DNA of 37,473 nt from Spirochaeta sp. (GTDB lineage: Bacteria; Spirochaetota; Spirochaetia; DSM-27196; Alkalispirochaetaceae): positions 1-37,473 of the forward strand of contig SLRR01000143.1 in NCBI GenBank assembly GCA_007130865.1, read 5' to 3'. Both the position numbers and the translations under genes were made by a program. Under the pieces are notes generated by a model. The model made no database searches. It saw nothing but the letters and a program-made list of their open reading frames with translations, and had not been told where the DNA came from. Positions 8,380 through 16,248 of this stretch are shown piece by piece (position 1 is the stretch's first letter; the number at the start of each line of letters is the position of its first letter).

Positions 8380-9300
8380 TTAGCTGAGTTTCGCCCGCCA
8401 CTTCATCCAGTGATTCACCAGAAACTTGCTCACGATATAGACGATGATCCACGTCAGGAACATGTAAGCCGCTCCGCGACCGATGTTGAGATAGGTGAAT
8501 GACTGCGTGTACGCCGTTACCTGGAGGGTCATCAGAGCGTTACCCGGGCCCCCTTTTGTCAGTGCAAACGGGATATCGAACATCCGGAAACTGTCGATAA
8601 GCCGGAATATCAGCGCAATGGTAATATACGGTGTAAGCATGGGCAGAGTCTGCTTGCGAAACGTGTACCATTTAGAAGCACCGTCGACCTGTGCAGCCTC
8701 AAACGGTGCTTTGGGAAGGGACCGGAGTCCCGCCAGGACCAGCAACGCGATAAAGGGAGTAAAAATCCATACATCGATCAGGACGACGGTAAACATCGCG
8801 TACCGGGCGACCCCCGCCCACGGGAACTGCCTCAGCGCCGGATCGATCAAGCTCAGGAAATAATTCAGGACACCAAACTGGGTACTCATCATGAGACGCC
8901 ACATCAGGACCGCGATAACCGGTGCTATCAGCAGCGGCAGGATCAGCAGGGGTCGGAATATCTTGGTGACCAGGTTGTCGCGGTTCAGAAGCAACCCGAT
9001 GATCAGGCCGAGGATCAACTCGGCACCTACTGCGAACAGCACGTAGGTAGAAGAGACACGGATCGCATTCCAGAATTCTTCACTGCTGAACATACGTACA
9101 TAGTTTCTAAAGCCTACAAACTGAAAGTCGGGCCGCATAAGATTGTAGTTGGTAAACGACCAGAAGACACCGGTACCGAAGGGTACCAGAATACCGATGG
9201 TCAGCAATAATGCAGGCAGTATTATCAGATACGGTTTAAGTCGCTCCAACCGTGTCGGCTGCAGACGCTCGACATCACCGTTGGTTCCAATTTCCGTCAT
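8380..9300 (-). CDS. CUT1 ABC importer permease, MalF type
   Basis: An inner-membrane permease of about 306 residues with hydrophobic segments from residue 25 onwards and the EAA docking loop FEAAQVDGASKWYTFRK. The open frame continues to 9447, but the ATG at 9300 (MTEIGTNGDVE) is preceded by a near-perfect AAAGGAGG, so the longer form is unlikely. It pairs with the MalG-type permease downstream. A 245-bp gap with a strong hairpin separates it from the binding-protein gene. Confidence 0.93.
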   Translation of the reverse strand: MTEIGTNGDVERLQPTRLERLKPYLIILPALLLTIGILVPFGTGVFWSFTNYNLMRPDFQFVGFRNYVRMFSSEEFWNAIRVSSTYVLFAVGAELILGLIIGLLLNRDNLVTKIFRPLLILPLLIAPVIAVLMWRLMMSTQFGVLNYFLSLIDPALRQFPWAGVARYAMFTVVLIDVWIFTPFIALLVLAGLRSLPKAPFEAAQVDGASKWYTFRKQTLPMLTPYITIALIFRLIDSFRMFDIPFALTKGGPGNALMTLQVTAYTQSFTYLNIGRGAAYMFLTWIIVYIVSKFLVNHWMKWRAKLS

Positions 9301-9476
9301 CACCCAAACCTCCTTTACTATGTGACAGGTATGCGGCGCGCCGCTACGACCCGCACCTGAACCGATTATGACGGTCGTGTCAGGAACAGGAATGGAAACA
9401 CCACCAGGCCGGTAGTCGAACCACCACCCCTTATTACAGCGGCGCATCTATTCCCACTCCCACTCAAGATAACCGG

Positions 9477-9509
9477 GGAGGGCGGGATGTTGTTGTACCC
9501 CCGCCCTCC
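9477..9509 (-). terminator. stable hairpin downstream of binding-protein gene (attenuator or mRNA stabiliser)
   Basis: Positions 9477-9486 and 9500-9509 form a perfect 10-bp stem (GGAGGGCGGG with CCCGCCCTCC) with a 13-nt loop, 36 nt after the binding-protein stop and inside the 245-bp gap before the permeases. No T-run follows on the minus strand, so partial termination or 3'-end protection of the upstream message is more likely than full termination. Such structures commonly raise binding-protein output relative to the permeases. The rest of the 9301-9545 gap shows no gene. Confidence 0.6.
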
Positions 9510-9545
9510 AGGAATCACAATAACGCGAGTGCGCAGCCGGTCGAC

Positions 9546-10907
9546 CTAGAACTCATCCGCCAGGCGTCGAGCGAGGTCGTCGAGCACCTGTTTGGCGTTG
9601 CCGCCGTCGTAGATCTGGTGAAGCGCCGCGGCCCACTCCGTGGTGGTCTCGAAGAACCGGGACTGCGGAGTGAAGTGAATACCGGTACCGTCGATCAGAT
9701 TCTCATACTGCTCGAGATAGCCGTCGAAATCGTTGAGGCGCGCCTGGAAGTCGGGATTGTTCCAGATGGAAGCACGTACGGGGTTGACGGTGTTGTGTTC
9801 CACCGCCGCGATAGTCAGGAATTCCTTCCCCGTGGCCCACTGCAGCCAGTACCAGGCGGGACCCTTCCGCCGGGAGTGAGAATTCATCGACAGCGCCCAG
9901 GTCCACATGTTCGGTGTGTTCGCGGGACCGTCCAGTCCTGGAGGAGCTGCCGCCCATGCAACCTTACCCGCGGCCGCCGAGGCACCCTCTACGTTCTGGA
10001 AGAAACCGAGGATATCCGCGTCATAGATCATGGCGGCGCTCTCAGCTCCGAGGGAGTTTCCGACGTCGTACCAGGTGTAACTGGTCCACTCCGGCGGTCC
10101 TACTTCCTGCACCATCTCGATCCATTTGTCGGCAAAACGGACACCAACGTCGTTGTTCATCATGGGGTTCATGTTGGCATCGTAGTCGCGCCCACCGGCG
10201 GAGGTAAATGCAGTCATGAATCCGGGATGGATCGTCGCCCAGCTGCGGGTACCGCGAACAGCGATGGGGATCATATCGGTCTCACGCTGTATCACGCGAC
10301 CGATTTCGATGACCTCGTCCAGCGTTCGGGGAAGCTCCAGGCCGAGCCGTTCAAAGAGCGGCTTGTTGTACATCAGGGTGTTGCCCTCGAAACCCCAGGG
10401 CAGGGCCCACTGACCACCCTCACCGATCTCGCTTCCGTCCACACCGTCCCAGCGCAGACCGCCGGCGATACCGTCGATGATATCGTCAAAGTCGTAGTTG
10501 GGGTTCGTAACGGACGGATTGTCGATCCACGGCATGATGTCTTCCATCCAGCCCGGCGGCATATACTGCCATACCATATAGGCCCCGGTCATGAACGCAT
10601 CGTATTCCGTTGAACCGGAAGAAAGCGCTATCGTCAGGCGATCAAAGTACTCTTCCTCGGGGAATATGTCGTACTCGACCGTGATTCCCGTCCTCTGTTC
10701 GAAAGTGTCAAGCTCGTTCAGCATACCGTCCGTGTAGGGATGCTGATTCAGCAGCAACTTGATCGTCTGCCCCTCAAACCGTCTCCAGTCGAACTCGCCG
10801 GTGAAATCATCGGCACTTTCAGCTACCGCCGCTTCGCGCCCACCACCGGCGAACACCATCCCGGCTACGAGCATCAGGACCATGGCACCCAATAAAACAC
10901 GTCTCAT
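9546..10907 (-). CDS. CUT1 sugar-alcohol ABC importer, periplasmic solute-binding protein
   Basis: An extracytoplasmic solute-binding protein of about 453 residues (family 1, MalE/UgpB type) that captures the substrate and delivers it to the permeases. The signal peptide starts MRRVLLGAMVLMLVAGMVFA and runs into GGGREA; there is no lipobox Cys, so it is probably soluble or membrane-retained through an uncleaved signal. Family landmarks include the SSGSTEYDAFMTG and WALPWGFEGNTLMYNKPLF segments. The ATG at 10907 has AGGAGG upstream; a longer frame to 10943 has no support. It lies 58 bp after the dehydrogenase gene and is followed by a strong hairpin. Confidence 0.93.
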   Translation of the reverse strand: MRRVLLGAMVLMLVAGMVFAGGGREAAVAESADDFTGEFDWRRFEGQTIKLLLNQHPYTDGMLNELDTFEQRTGITVEYDIFPEEEYFDRLTIALSSGSTEYDAFMTGAYMVWQYMPPGWMEDIMPWIDNPSVTNPNYDFDDIIDGIAGGLRWDGVDGSEIGEGGQWALPWGFEGNTLMYNKPLFERLGLELPRTLDEVIEIGRVIQRETDMIPIAVRGTRSWATIHPGFMTAFTSAGGRDYDANMNPMMNNDVGVRFADKWIEMVQEVGPPEWTSYTWYDVGNSLGAESAAMIYDADILGFFQNVEGASAAAGKVAWAAAPPGLDGPANTPNMWTWALSMNSHSRRKGPAWYWLQWATGKEFLTIAAVEHNTVNPVRASIWNNPDFQARLNDFDGYLEQYENLIDGTGIHFTPQSRFFETTTEWAAALHQIYDGGNAKQVLDDLARRLADEF

Positions 10908-10965
10908 AAACAATCCTCCTTGAATTGCTTCTTTTTCGGACATTTCCAGGAAACGTCCTTAATTA

Positions 10966-12108
10966 CTACTTCAGGAATTCCTCGTTGGGAAATAGAACGA
11001 CTTTGATCGAGTCCTTGCCGGAATCCACCAGATCGAAACCCTTCTTCCAATCCGCAAGCGGAAGTTTGTGCGTAACCACACCGTCGGTGGGGATGCTTCC
11101 GTCGGCGATCCATTCGATCGTCGGTGGATAACAATAGGGTCCGAGATGGCCACCGAGGATGTCCAGTTCCTTCCGGTCTCCGATGATACTCCAGTCGACT
11201 TCCACCATATCCTTGAAAACGCTGAACTCCACGAAACGTCCCAACCGGCGCAGAATCTCCAGCCCCTGCTGGACGCTGCTCGGGTGGCCCGAAACCTCGA
11301 TGTAGATGTCCGCGCCGTACCCGCCGGTCTGATCCTTGATGTGCTTTATCACATCCGTCTTTGAAGGATTGAGTACTTCGTCCGCGCCGAACTCGCGCGC
11401 TTTCTCCAGGCGCTTGTCGTTCAGGTCGAGGACAATCAGCTTTCGCGGGTTTCGTCGCGCGGCAAAACCAACCATTCCCAGGCCGATAACACCGGCACCA
11501 GATATGACAACCACGTCTTCATTGGTGATCTGTGCTCGATCAACGCCGTGCTTGGAGCAGGCAAACGGCTCGGTGAGAACTGCTTTCTCTACCGGGACGT
11601 CTTTTGGAAGCTTGAAATTGATCCCTTCCTTGGGAAACTTCATGTATTCGGCGAATCCACCGTTGACGTTATTCTGGAAACCGTACAGGTCGTGCTGCTC
11701 GTCCTGCCAATAGCGTCCCGTGGTACAAAACATATCGTTCCAACGAGGTACGATCTGCTCGGATATTACGCGGTCACCAACTTTGAAACCCGTATCTCCG
11801 TGATGGGCGTGATCGTCAACGTTCTCACCGATCTCCACGATGTACCCGATGAACTCGTGCCCCGGAATGACCGGCGCCTTTATGTAAGAGGGACTACCCG
11901 CGCCGCCCCAGAAACTGGGAGCTCCGTGAAACGCCTTGAGGTCGCCGGCACAGATTCCACACGCTTCAACCTTAATGACGATTTCGCCATCATCGGCACG
12001 CGGTGTATCAACCTCCTCAAGGCGATAATCATTTGGTGCATACGCAACGAGAGCCTGCATTTTTTCCGGCAGATCTCCTCGTTGGGCCTTTGTTCTTTCC
12101 ACTGCCAT
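10966..12108 (-). CDS. zinc-dependent polyol dehydrogenase, erythritol/threitol dehydrogenase (EltD)-like
   Basis: A medium-chain dehydrogenase of about 380 residues that oxidises a polyol to a ketose with NAD. Catalytic zinc ligands are visible: Cys in GICAGDLK, His-Glu in PGHEF and Glu in LTEPFACS. The Rossmann motif GAGVIGLGMVG follows. The long, unusual segments (FWGGAG insertion, HDLYGF, EVDWSIIGDRKELDILGGHLGPYC) resemble, as I recall it, the erythritol/L-threitol dehydrogenase of mycobacterial tetritol pathways. The structural-zinc loop, normally four Cys, reads VPRWNDMFCTTGRYWQDEQ and keeps only one. The start is ATG 12108 with GAAGGAG; a GTG at 12123 is upstream. It is the first gene of the operon, about 130 nt from the predicted transcription start. 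Confidence 0.9.
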   Translation of the reverse strand: MAVERTKAQRGDLPEKMQALVAYAPNDYRLEEVDTPRADDGEIVIKVEACGICAGDLKAFHGAPSFWGGAGSPSYIKAPVIPGHEFIGYIVEIGENVDDHAHHGDTGFKVGDRVISEQIVPRWNDMFCTTGRYWQDEQHDLYGFQNNVNGGFAEYMKFPKEGINFKLPKDVPVEKAVLTEPFACSKHGVDRAQITNEDVVVISGAGVIGLGMVGFAARRNPRKLIVLDLNDKRLEKAREFGADEVLNPSKTDVIKHIKDQTGGYGADIYIEVSGHPSSVQQGLEILRRLGRFVEFSVFKDMVEVDWSIIGDRKELDILGGHLGPYCYPPTIEWIADGSIPTDGVVTHKLPLADWKKGFDLVDSGKDSIKVVLFPNEEFLK

Positions 12109-12233
12109 AACCGCTCCTTCCACTTGTTTGACTCGATTGCGAGTCAGTACCCCAGCGATAGCCGTCCTCAGCGACAGTTGCTTTGCCGGTCACTACACAC
12201 GGTAATGAGCCGTATCGGCGACATGCGCTATAG

Positions 12234-12247
12234 TGAACACATGTTCA
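12234..12247. promoter_or_regulatory. palindromic operator TGAACA-CA-TGTTCA
   Basis: A perfect inverted repeat with 6-bp arms and a 2-bp centre overlaps the -10 box and the expected start of the operon promoter. Further TGTTCA half-sites lie at 12260-12265, inside the promoter spacer, and 12332-12337, near the divergent gene's start. TGAAC-type half-sites resemble the operator I recall for the SorC-family regulator DeoR of Bacillus. The likely binder is the SorC-type regulator encoded at 13613-14560. Binding here would repress the operon until inducer is present. Confidence 0.55.
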
Positions 12248-12274
12248 TAATAGCACCGATGTTCATCTTGTCAA
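12247..12274 (-). promoter_or_regulatory. sigma-70-type promoter of the polyol operon
   Basis: On the minus strand there is a perfect -35 TTGACA (12274-12269), a 16-bp spacer and a -10 TATTAT (12252-12247). Transcription would start near 12240 and run into the dehydrogenase gene at 12108. The operator palindrome covers the -10 box. This is the best promoter match in the divergent 12124-12330 region. Confidence 0.6.
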
Positions 12275-12295
12275 CGATTTTTTTCGCGAACTCGG

Positions 12296-12323
12296 TTGAC
12301 GGAGAGGTACAACAGTGTAAAAA
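12296..12323 (+). promoter_or_regulatory. possible promoter of divergent dehydrogenase gene
   Basis: TTGACG (12296-12301), a 16-bp spacer and a weak -10 TAAAAA (12318-12323) face the plus-strand gene. A start near 12330 would leave a short leader before the GTG at 12361 and place the TGTTCA half-site at 12332 right at the start. The weak -10 makes this tentative. Confidence 0.35.
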
Positions 12324-12360
12324 TGTACAAATGTTCAGCACGGGAGGGATCGGGAGCGAT

Positions 12361-13641
12361 GTGAAACTGCGTTTCGTCGACGATATCACGTCGGAAGTGA
12401 TCTCGATCTGCAGAACCCGGCGCTATCGCTGCGTCACGGTAATCTCGGATTCCAACACCTTTCCCATCGCCGGCAATCAGCTGTGTCGGGAGCTGCGCGC
12501 AGATGGTATTCCGATGCAGTCCATTATTCTATCCGGTTCCCGACTTTTCACCGACCAACAGGCCGTTATGTCCGTTCTGATCGATCTGAATCCGGTTACC
12601 GACGTGATCGTTGCCGTTGGGTCGGGGACGATAACCGACATAGTGCGGTTTATCTCGCATCGAAAGAACATAGATTTCATTTCCGTGCCAACCGCACCCT
12701 CAAGCGACGGGTATTCGTCGAGCAGCGCTCCGGTGATGTTCCGTGGGTACAAGCGGTCTTTTCGCTGCCATGCACCAATCAGTATCGTGACTTCGCTCGC
12801 GCTTCTGACGGAAGCACCTGGCGCGATGATCGTCGCGGGATTCGGTAACGTAGTGGGCAAGATTACGGCTCTGGCAGACTGGAAACTGGCGCATCTCATT
12901 CTTGACAAGCCCTATGACGAACGTATCGCCACACGTCTCCGGGAGTGTTGTGACGGTGTACTGGAAAGGACGGAGAGCGTCGCCAAGCAGGACCGCGAGG
13001 GTGTTCGAGCCCTGTTTGAAGCGCTGAACACGGCCGGCGAAGCCGTCGAGAGCTTTGGTTCGTCCGATCCGGCTTCCGGATCGGAACACCACATCTCACA
13101 CATTGTCGAGATGTACAAGTATGCCCGGGAGCAGCCGCCGACCCTGCACGGAATCAAAGTCGCTCTGGGCACACTGATCGCGGCGGAATGGTACAGCAAA
13201 CTGCGGAATATCGACCCTGACGAGTTAGTCACGATGGTCGTCGAGGTTCCTGACTGGGAGAACGACGCTGTTGAGTTGCGGGAACTGCTTGGCGAGGCCG
13301 GAGCAAAGATCCTTGAAAGCAACGACTACCTGCAAGATCTCACACAACCGCGGATAAGCCAGATACGAAGGCGCCTTCTTGAAAAATGGGAAGAGGTGCA
13401 GACGATCGCCAGGGCGGTACCGGATCCGGACCGGATTGCGGCTTTTTTGAATCGAATTGGCGCTCCCATACACGCCGTGGATATCGGTTTATCAGGCTCA
13501 GAAATACGGACTGCAGCCCGTTTGAGCCACTACGTCCGAAGCAGGTTTACGATAAAGACACTCTTTTTCTCACTCGGGCTGGATTCGTCGATTTCCGCGG
13601 AAAACCCGGTCGTCAAAGATCCAACTGACGATGGAGTGTGA
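12361..13641 (+). CDS. glycerol-1-phosphate dehydrogenase-like protein with altered metal site
   Basis: A paralogue (about 426 residues) of the 246-1553 protein, in the AraM/EgsA branch of iron/zinc dehydrogenases. It has the cofactor motif GSGTITDI near 88-95, PTAPSSDGY, and the histidine motifs GSEHHISH and LHGIKVALG. The residue that supplies the metal-binding Asp in the paralogue is Asn163 (GFGNVVGK, codon AAC). The open frame extends far upstream to 11548, but only the part from 12331 or 12361 is homologous. I favour GTG 12361 with GGGAG in front; ATG 12331 is the alternative. It is divergent from the polyol operon, and its 3' end overlaps the convergent regulator gene by 29 bp. With the Asn change it may have low activity, a different metal or a sensory role. 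Confidence 0.83.
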   Translation: MKLRFVDDITSEVISICRTRRYRCVTVISDSNTFPIAGNQLCRELRADGIPMQSIILSGSRLFTDQQAVMSVLIDLNPVTDVIVAVGSGTITDIVRFISHRKNIDFISVPTAPSSDGYSSSSAPVMFRGYKRSFRCHAPISIVTSLALLTEAPGAMIVAGFGNVVGKITALADWKLAHLILDKPYDERIATRLRECCDGVLERTESVAKQDREGVRALFEALNTAGEAVESFGSSDPASGSEHHISHIVEMYKYAREQPPTLHGIKVALGTLIAAEWYSKLRNIDPDELVTMVVEVPDWENDAVELRELLGEAGAKILESNDYLQDLTQPRISQIRRRLLEKWEEVQTIARAVPDPDRIAAFLNRIGAPIHAVDIGLSGSEIRTAARLSHYVRSRFTIKTLFFSLGLDSSISAENPVVKDPTDDGV

Positions 13642-14560
13642 GTATATTTCGGGCAGTCTCCAGATCCGTGACGAGAGTATGCACGATACCGGTCTTGAGC
13701 GCCCCCAGCGTGGGCCGGATCTTGTGGCTGCCGGAGGAGACCGCCACCAGGTGTGAAGCACCGGCAAGGGTCTCCCAGGGCACACTGATCACCCGCTCGT
13801 CAAGCTCGCTGACCACGGGAGCTCCGTTGAGATCGAAGAAGCGCATGCACATCTCACCTACTATACCCTGACGGCGAAGGTTGTTGATTACTTCCTCGTT
13901 GATATAACCACTGCGATAGAGGATGTTCTGGGTGGTAAAATCTCCAATGCCGACCACGGCAAAATCGACTCTCCGCGCCACGTCCATCGTCTTTCGTATA
14001 TTGGGGTCCGTGAGATACGTTTGTCGATCTCTCGGGTCCATGACCATTATCGGAGCGGAGATCGGACACAAAATCCCCCCGATGCGCTTGGCCACATCCG
14101 CGCTGGCGGTATAGGGCATCGGGAAACCCATCATGGCACCCATAAGGTCACAGACGGGAATATGATTATTGTCGTTACCAGTGTGTATGTAGTCCGCTAT
14201 GTTTCCGATCGTCTGACTGAAAGAAAACCCGACGCTTCGTGCACTGTTCAGGTTATCCACGATCAGGGCGGCCAGCGCACTCCGCAGAGCCTGCAGGGTC
14301 CCTGCTCTGGCCTCCGCGTTTCGTACCACGATCGCGCTACGCAGGCCGAACAATCGCTGCAGATCGTACGACTCTTTCTGTTCCGGAGGCAACGACTGAG
14401 AAATACTGATCCGTACGATACCGGTACGGCGCGCTTCTTTCAGCAGGCGTGCGATTTTTGGTCGCGAAGTACCGACTCTGTTAGCGATTTCCTGCTGTGT
14501 GAGTTCTTCGATATAGTACAGATACGCGATACGTGCAAGAAATTCGCTACTCTCCGCCAT
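13613..14560 (-). CDS. SorC/DeoR(Bsu)-family transcriptional regulator
   Basis: A regulator of about 315 residues with an N-terminal helix-turn-helix (LTQQEIANRVGTSRPKIARLLKEARRTGIV, residues about 20-47) and a C-terminal SorC-type sugar-binding domain derived from the NagB/RpiA fold. In this family a phosphorylated sugar usually acts as inducer. ATG 14560 overlaps the stop of the upstream FGGY kinase by one base (TGATG), so the two are co-translated; a frame to 14605 inside the kinase gene is also open. The likely targets are the TGAACA/TGTTCA sites at 12234-12265 and at the kinase promoter. Its 3' end runs 29 bp into the convergent dehydrogenase gene. Confidence 0.9.
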   Translation of the reverse strand: MAESSEFLARIAYLYYIEELTQQEIANRVGTSRPKIARLLKEARRTGIVRISISQSLPPEQKESYDLQRLFGLRSAIVVRNAEARAGTLQALRSALAALIVDNLNSARSVGFSFSQTIGNIADYIHTGNDNNHIPVCDLMGAMMGFPMPYTASADVAKRIGGILCPISAPIMVMDPRDRQTYLTDPNIRKTMDVARRVDFAVVGIGDFTTQNILYRSGYINEEVINNLRRQGIVGEMCMRFFDLNGAPVVSELDERVISVPWETLAGASHLVAVSSGSHKIRPTLGALKTGIVHTLVTDLETARNILTLHRQLDL

Positions 14561-16041
14561 CACGCACCAACACCATGTTTGCCCTGGATCGATTTCTTCC
14601 ACCAATCGTACCGGGCTCGTATCAAATCCGCTAGAGCGCGTTTCAGATCAATCTCAAGCGGCTTTGCCGCGTGCATCGAGTCGGCTTCCGAAAACACCTC
14701 GTCCAGAGGTATTCGGTCGTCCCTTTCAGCTAAAGCCATCATTGAGGCTCCTTTCGCGGTGGTATCGTAGGTTGACGTCAAGTATAGCGGAAAGCGCTCC
14801 AGTAATACCGATACAATCGTCTGAGTGAGCGGGCTCCGCGAACTGCCCCCCGTGAGGAAAACCTTGCGGACCTCCGTTCCGGATACCTGCCGGAGCTTGT
14901 CAACGTGTGCGGCAATTGCGAAGGCGGTGTTTTCCAGTACAAGGTAGGGCAGCAGGTGCATCATTGGTACCGGATCACCGTTGAACAGTACGCCGCTGCG
15001 ATATCCGAGAAAGTCTACCGAGCGGTACGGATCAGGAACGAGAACAGCCGACACGCCAAATCTTTCCGCGTCGAACACTGCACGAATATCCGCCTCGGGC
15101 AGGTCCTGACAGGCCAGCATTCGCATGACATCGCGGTATACCATACCGGTCCTTCCCGCGTTGCTCTCGATAAGAAACCGCTTCCCGTCGTACAGGTTAG
15201 CCCAGGTCGTGCGGGCCGGATCCGGTGTGAGTGCTTCCGTAACCATCACGACCGGTGTAGTGGAACCGTTGACGATGACGATGTCGCCGCTCTCGAACGC
15301 CCGGGAACCGACGGCGGCACACTGAGTGTCGCCGGCGCCAAGCGATACCAGCGACCGATGCGAAAGTCGATACTCAGCAACGACCTCGTTGGAAACGGTA
15401 CCGACAATAGTGCCCGGATCAACCACCGGCCATCGTTCGAGATGATCCTGTCCGAAGAGCAAAGCCATCTCGTCACTCCACATCTCGCGGCTGACGTCGA
15501 ACAGGAGAGACTCGCTGACGCTCGTTTTCTCGGCATACGGCGTGCCACACAACCGGTAAGCGAACCATTCGTTGATCATCAGGAAGCCGCGGATCCGGTT
15601 ATACAGCTCTTTCTGGTGCCGCTCCATCCAGTAGAGGCGCATCGCGGGGAAGATCTCCGAGGGCAAGCGGCCGCACACCTCGTAAATCCTGGAGGACTCG
15701 TTCTGAAACACTTGTGCGGTCTCTTCGTCTACCCTTCCGTCGAGATTCGCGACGGCAAGGACCGGTGTCATTCTCTCGTCCAGAAAGACACTGCCGTGAC
15801 GTTGGCCGGTAATGCAGAAGATAAACTCACCGTCCTCGGATACGGCCGCTCTCGCAAGCGCTATGTTGATTTGATCCATCGCGTCGGCGAACAACTCTTC
15901 CGGGGAAAAGACCAGCGATCTCGGAAAGGAATCGGAACTGTACGTAAAAACTTTGTACGTGTCCGCGAGCAGATGACCGGACTTCTGGTATACGGCAACG
16001 TGGAGTCCGCCTGTCCCTATGTCAAGTGCTACTATGTACAC
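14560..16041 (-). CDS. FGGY-family carbohydrate kinase
   Basis: A 493-residue sugar or polyol kinase with the actin-like two-domain fold. The N-terminal phosphate loop VALDIGTGG, the substrate region ITGQRHGSVF and the catalytic-base motif GAGDTQCAAVG (Asp238) are intact. The start is GTG 16041 with GGAGG just upstream. The family includes glycerol, xylulose, ribulose and erythritol kinases; I cannot assign the substrate. An FGGY kinase together with polyol-phosphate dehydrogenase-like genes suggests a second branch in which a polyol is phosphorylated before oxidation, as in the Brucella-type erythritol route. It forms a two-gene operon with the SorC regulator. Confidence 0.9.
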   Translation of the reverse strand: MYIVALDIGTGGLHVAVYQKSGHLLADTYKVFTYSSDSFPRSLVFSPEELFADAMDQINIALARAAVSEDGEFIFCITGQRHGSVFLDERMTPVLAVANLDGRVDEETAQVFQNESSRIYEVCGRLPSEIFPAMRLYWMERHQKELYNRIRGFLMINEWFAYRLCGTPYAEKTSVSESLLFDVSREMWSDEMALLFGQDHLERWPVVDPGTIVGTVSNEVVAEYRLSHRSLVSLGAGDTQCAAVGSRAFESGDIVIVNGSTTPVVMVTEALTPDPARTTWANLYDGKRFLIESNAGRTGMVYRDVMRMLACQDLPEADIRAVFDAERFGVSAVLVPDPYRSVDFLGYRSGVLFNGDPVPMMHLLPYLVLENTAFAIAAHVDKLRQVSGTEVRKVFLTGGSSRSPLTQTIVSVLLERFPLYLTSTYDTTAKGASMMALAERDDRIPLDEVFSEADSMHAAKPLEIDLKRALADLIRARYDWWKKSIQGKHGVGA

Positions 16042-16094
16042 GGCACCTCCAGAAGAAAGACTCGACTCATCTCCCTCAGTTCAGTCATCCGCCG

Positions 16095-16131
16095 AGAATA
16101 GCCCGAGTGTTGAGTACCGTCAACGTGTTCA
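16095..16131 (-). promoter_or_regulatory. promoter of kinase-regulator operon with operator half-site
   Basis: On the minus strand, -35 TTGACG (16123-16118), a 17-bp spacer and -10 TATTCT (16100-16095) point to a start near 16088, about 47 nt before the GTG. Directly upstream of the -35, at 16131-16126, is TGAACA, the half-site of the palindrome at 12234-12247, with the same CG/CA spacer type but a degenerate second arm. This suggests autoregulation by the SorC protein. The remaining 16132-16248 stretch shows only a small CACGA/TCGTG hairpin. Confidence 0.5.
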
Positions 16132-16248
16132 GATCCAGGGGGGGGCACGACGATTTCGTGGTCGAAACGCGAAACTGATTGCGGTAAAGGAACTATCGTG
16201 GAAATCAGGTGTCACGTTCGACGTCCACCATCAGGCCTGCGCTGCACG

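Noticed and set aside
11548-12360. Long upstream extension of the plus-strand dehydrogenase frame (697-codon frame)
   Set aside because: It is antisense to the polyol dehydrogenase gene and has no homology; the real protein starts at 12331 or 12361.
14905-16101. 398-codon plus-strand frame opposite the FGGY kinase
   Set aside because: Antisense shadow; the kinase motifs on the minus strand are unambiguous.
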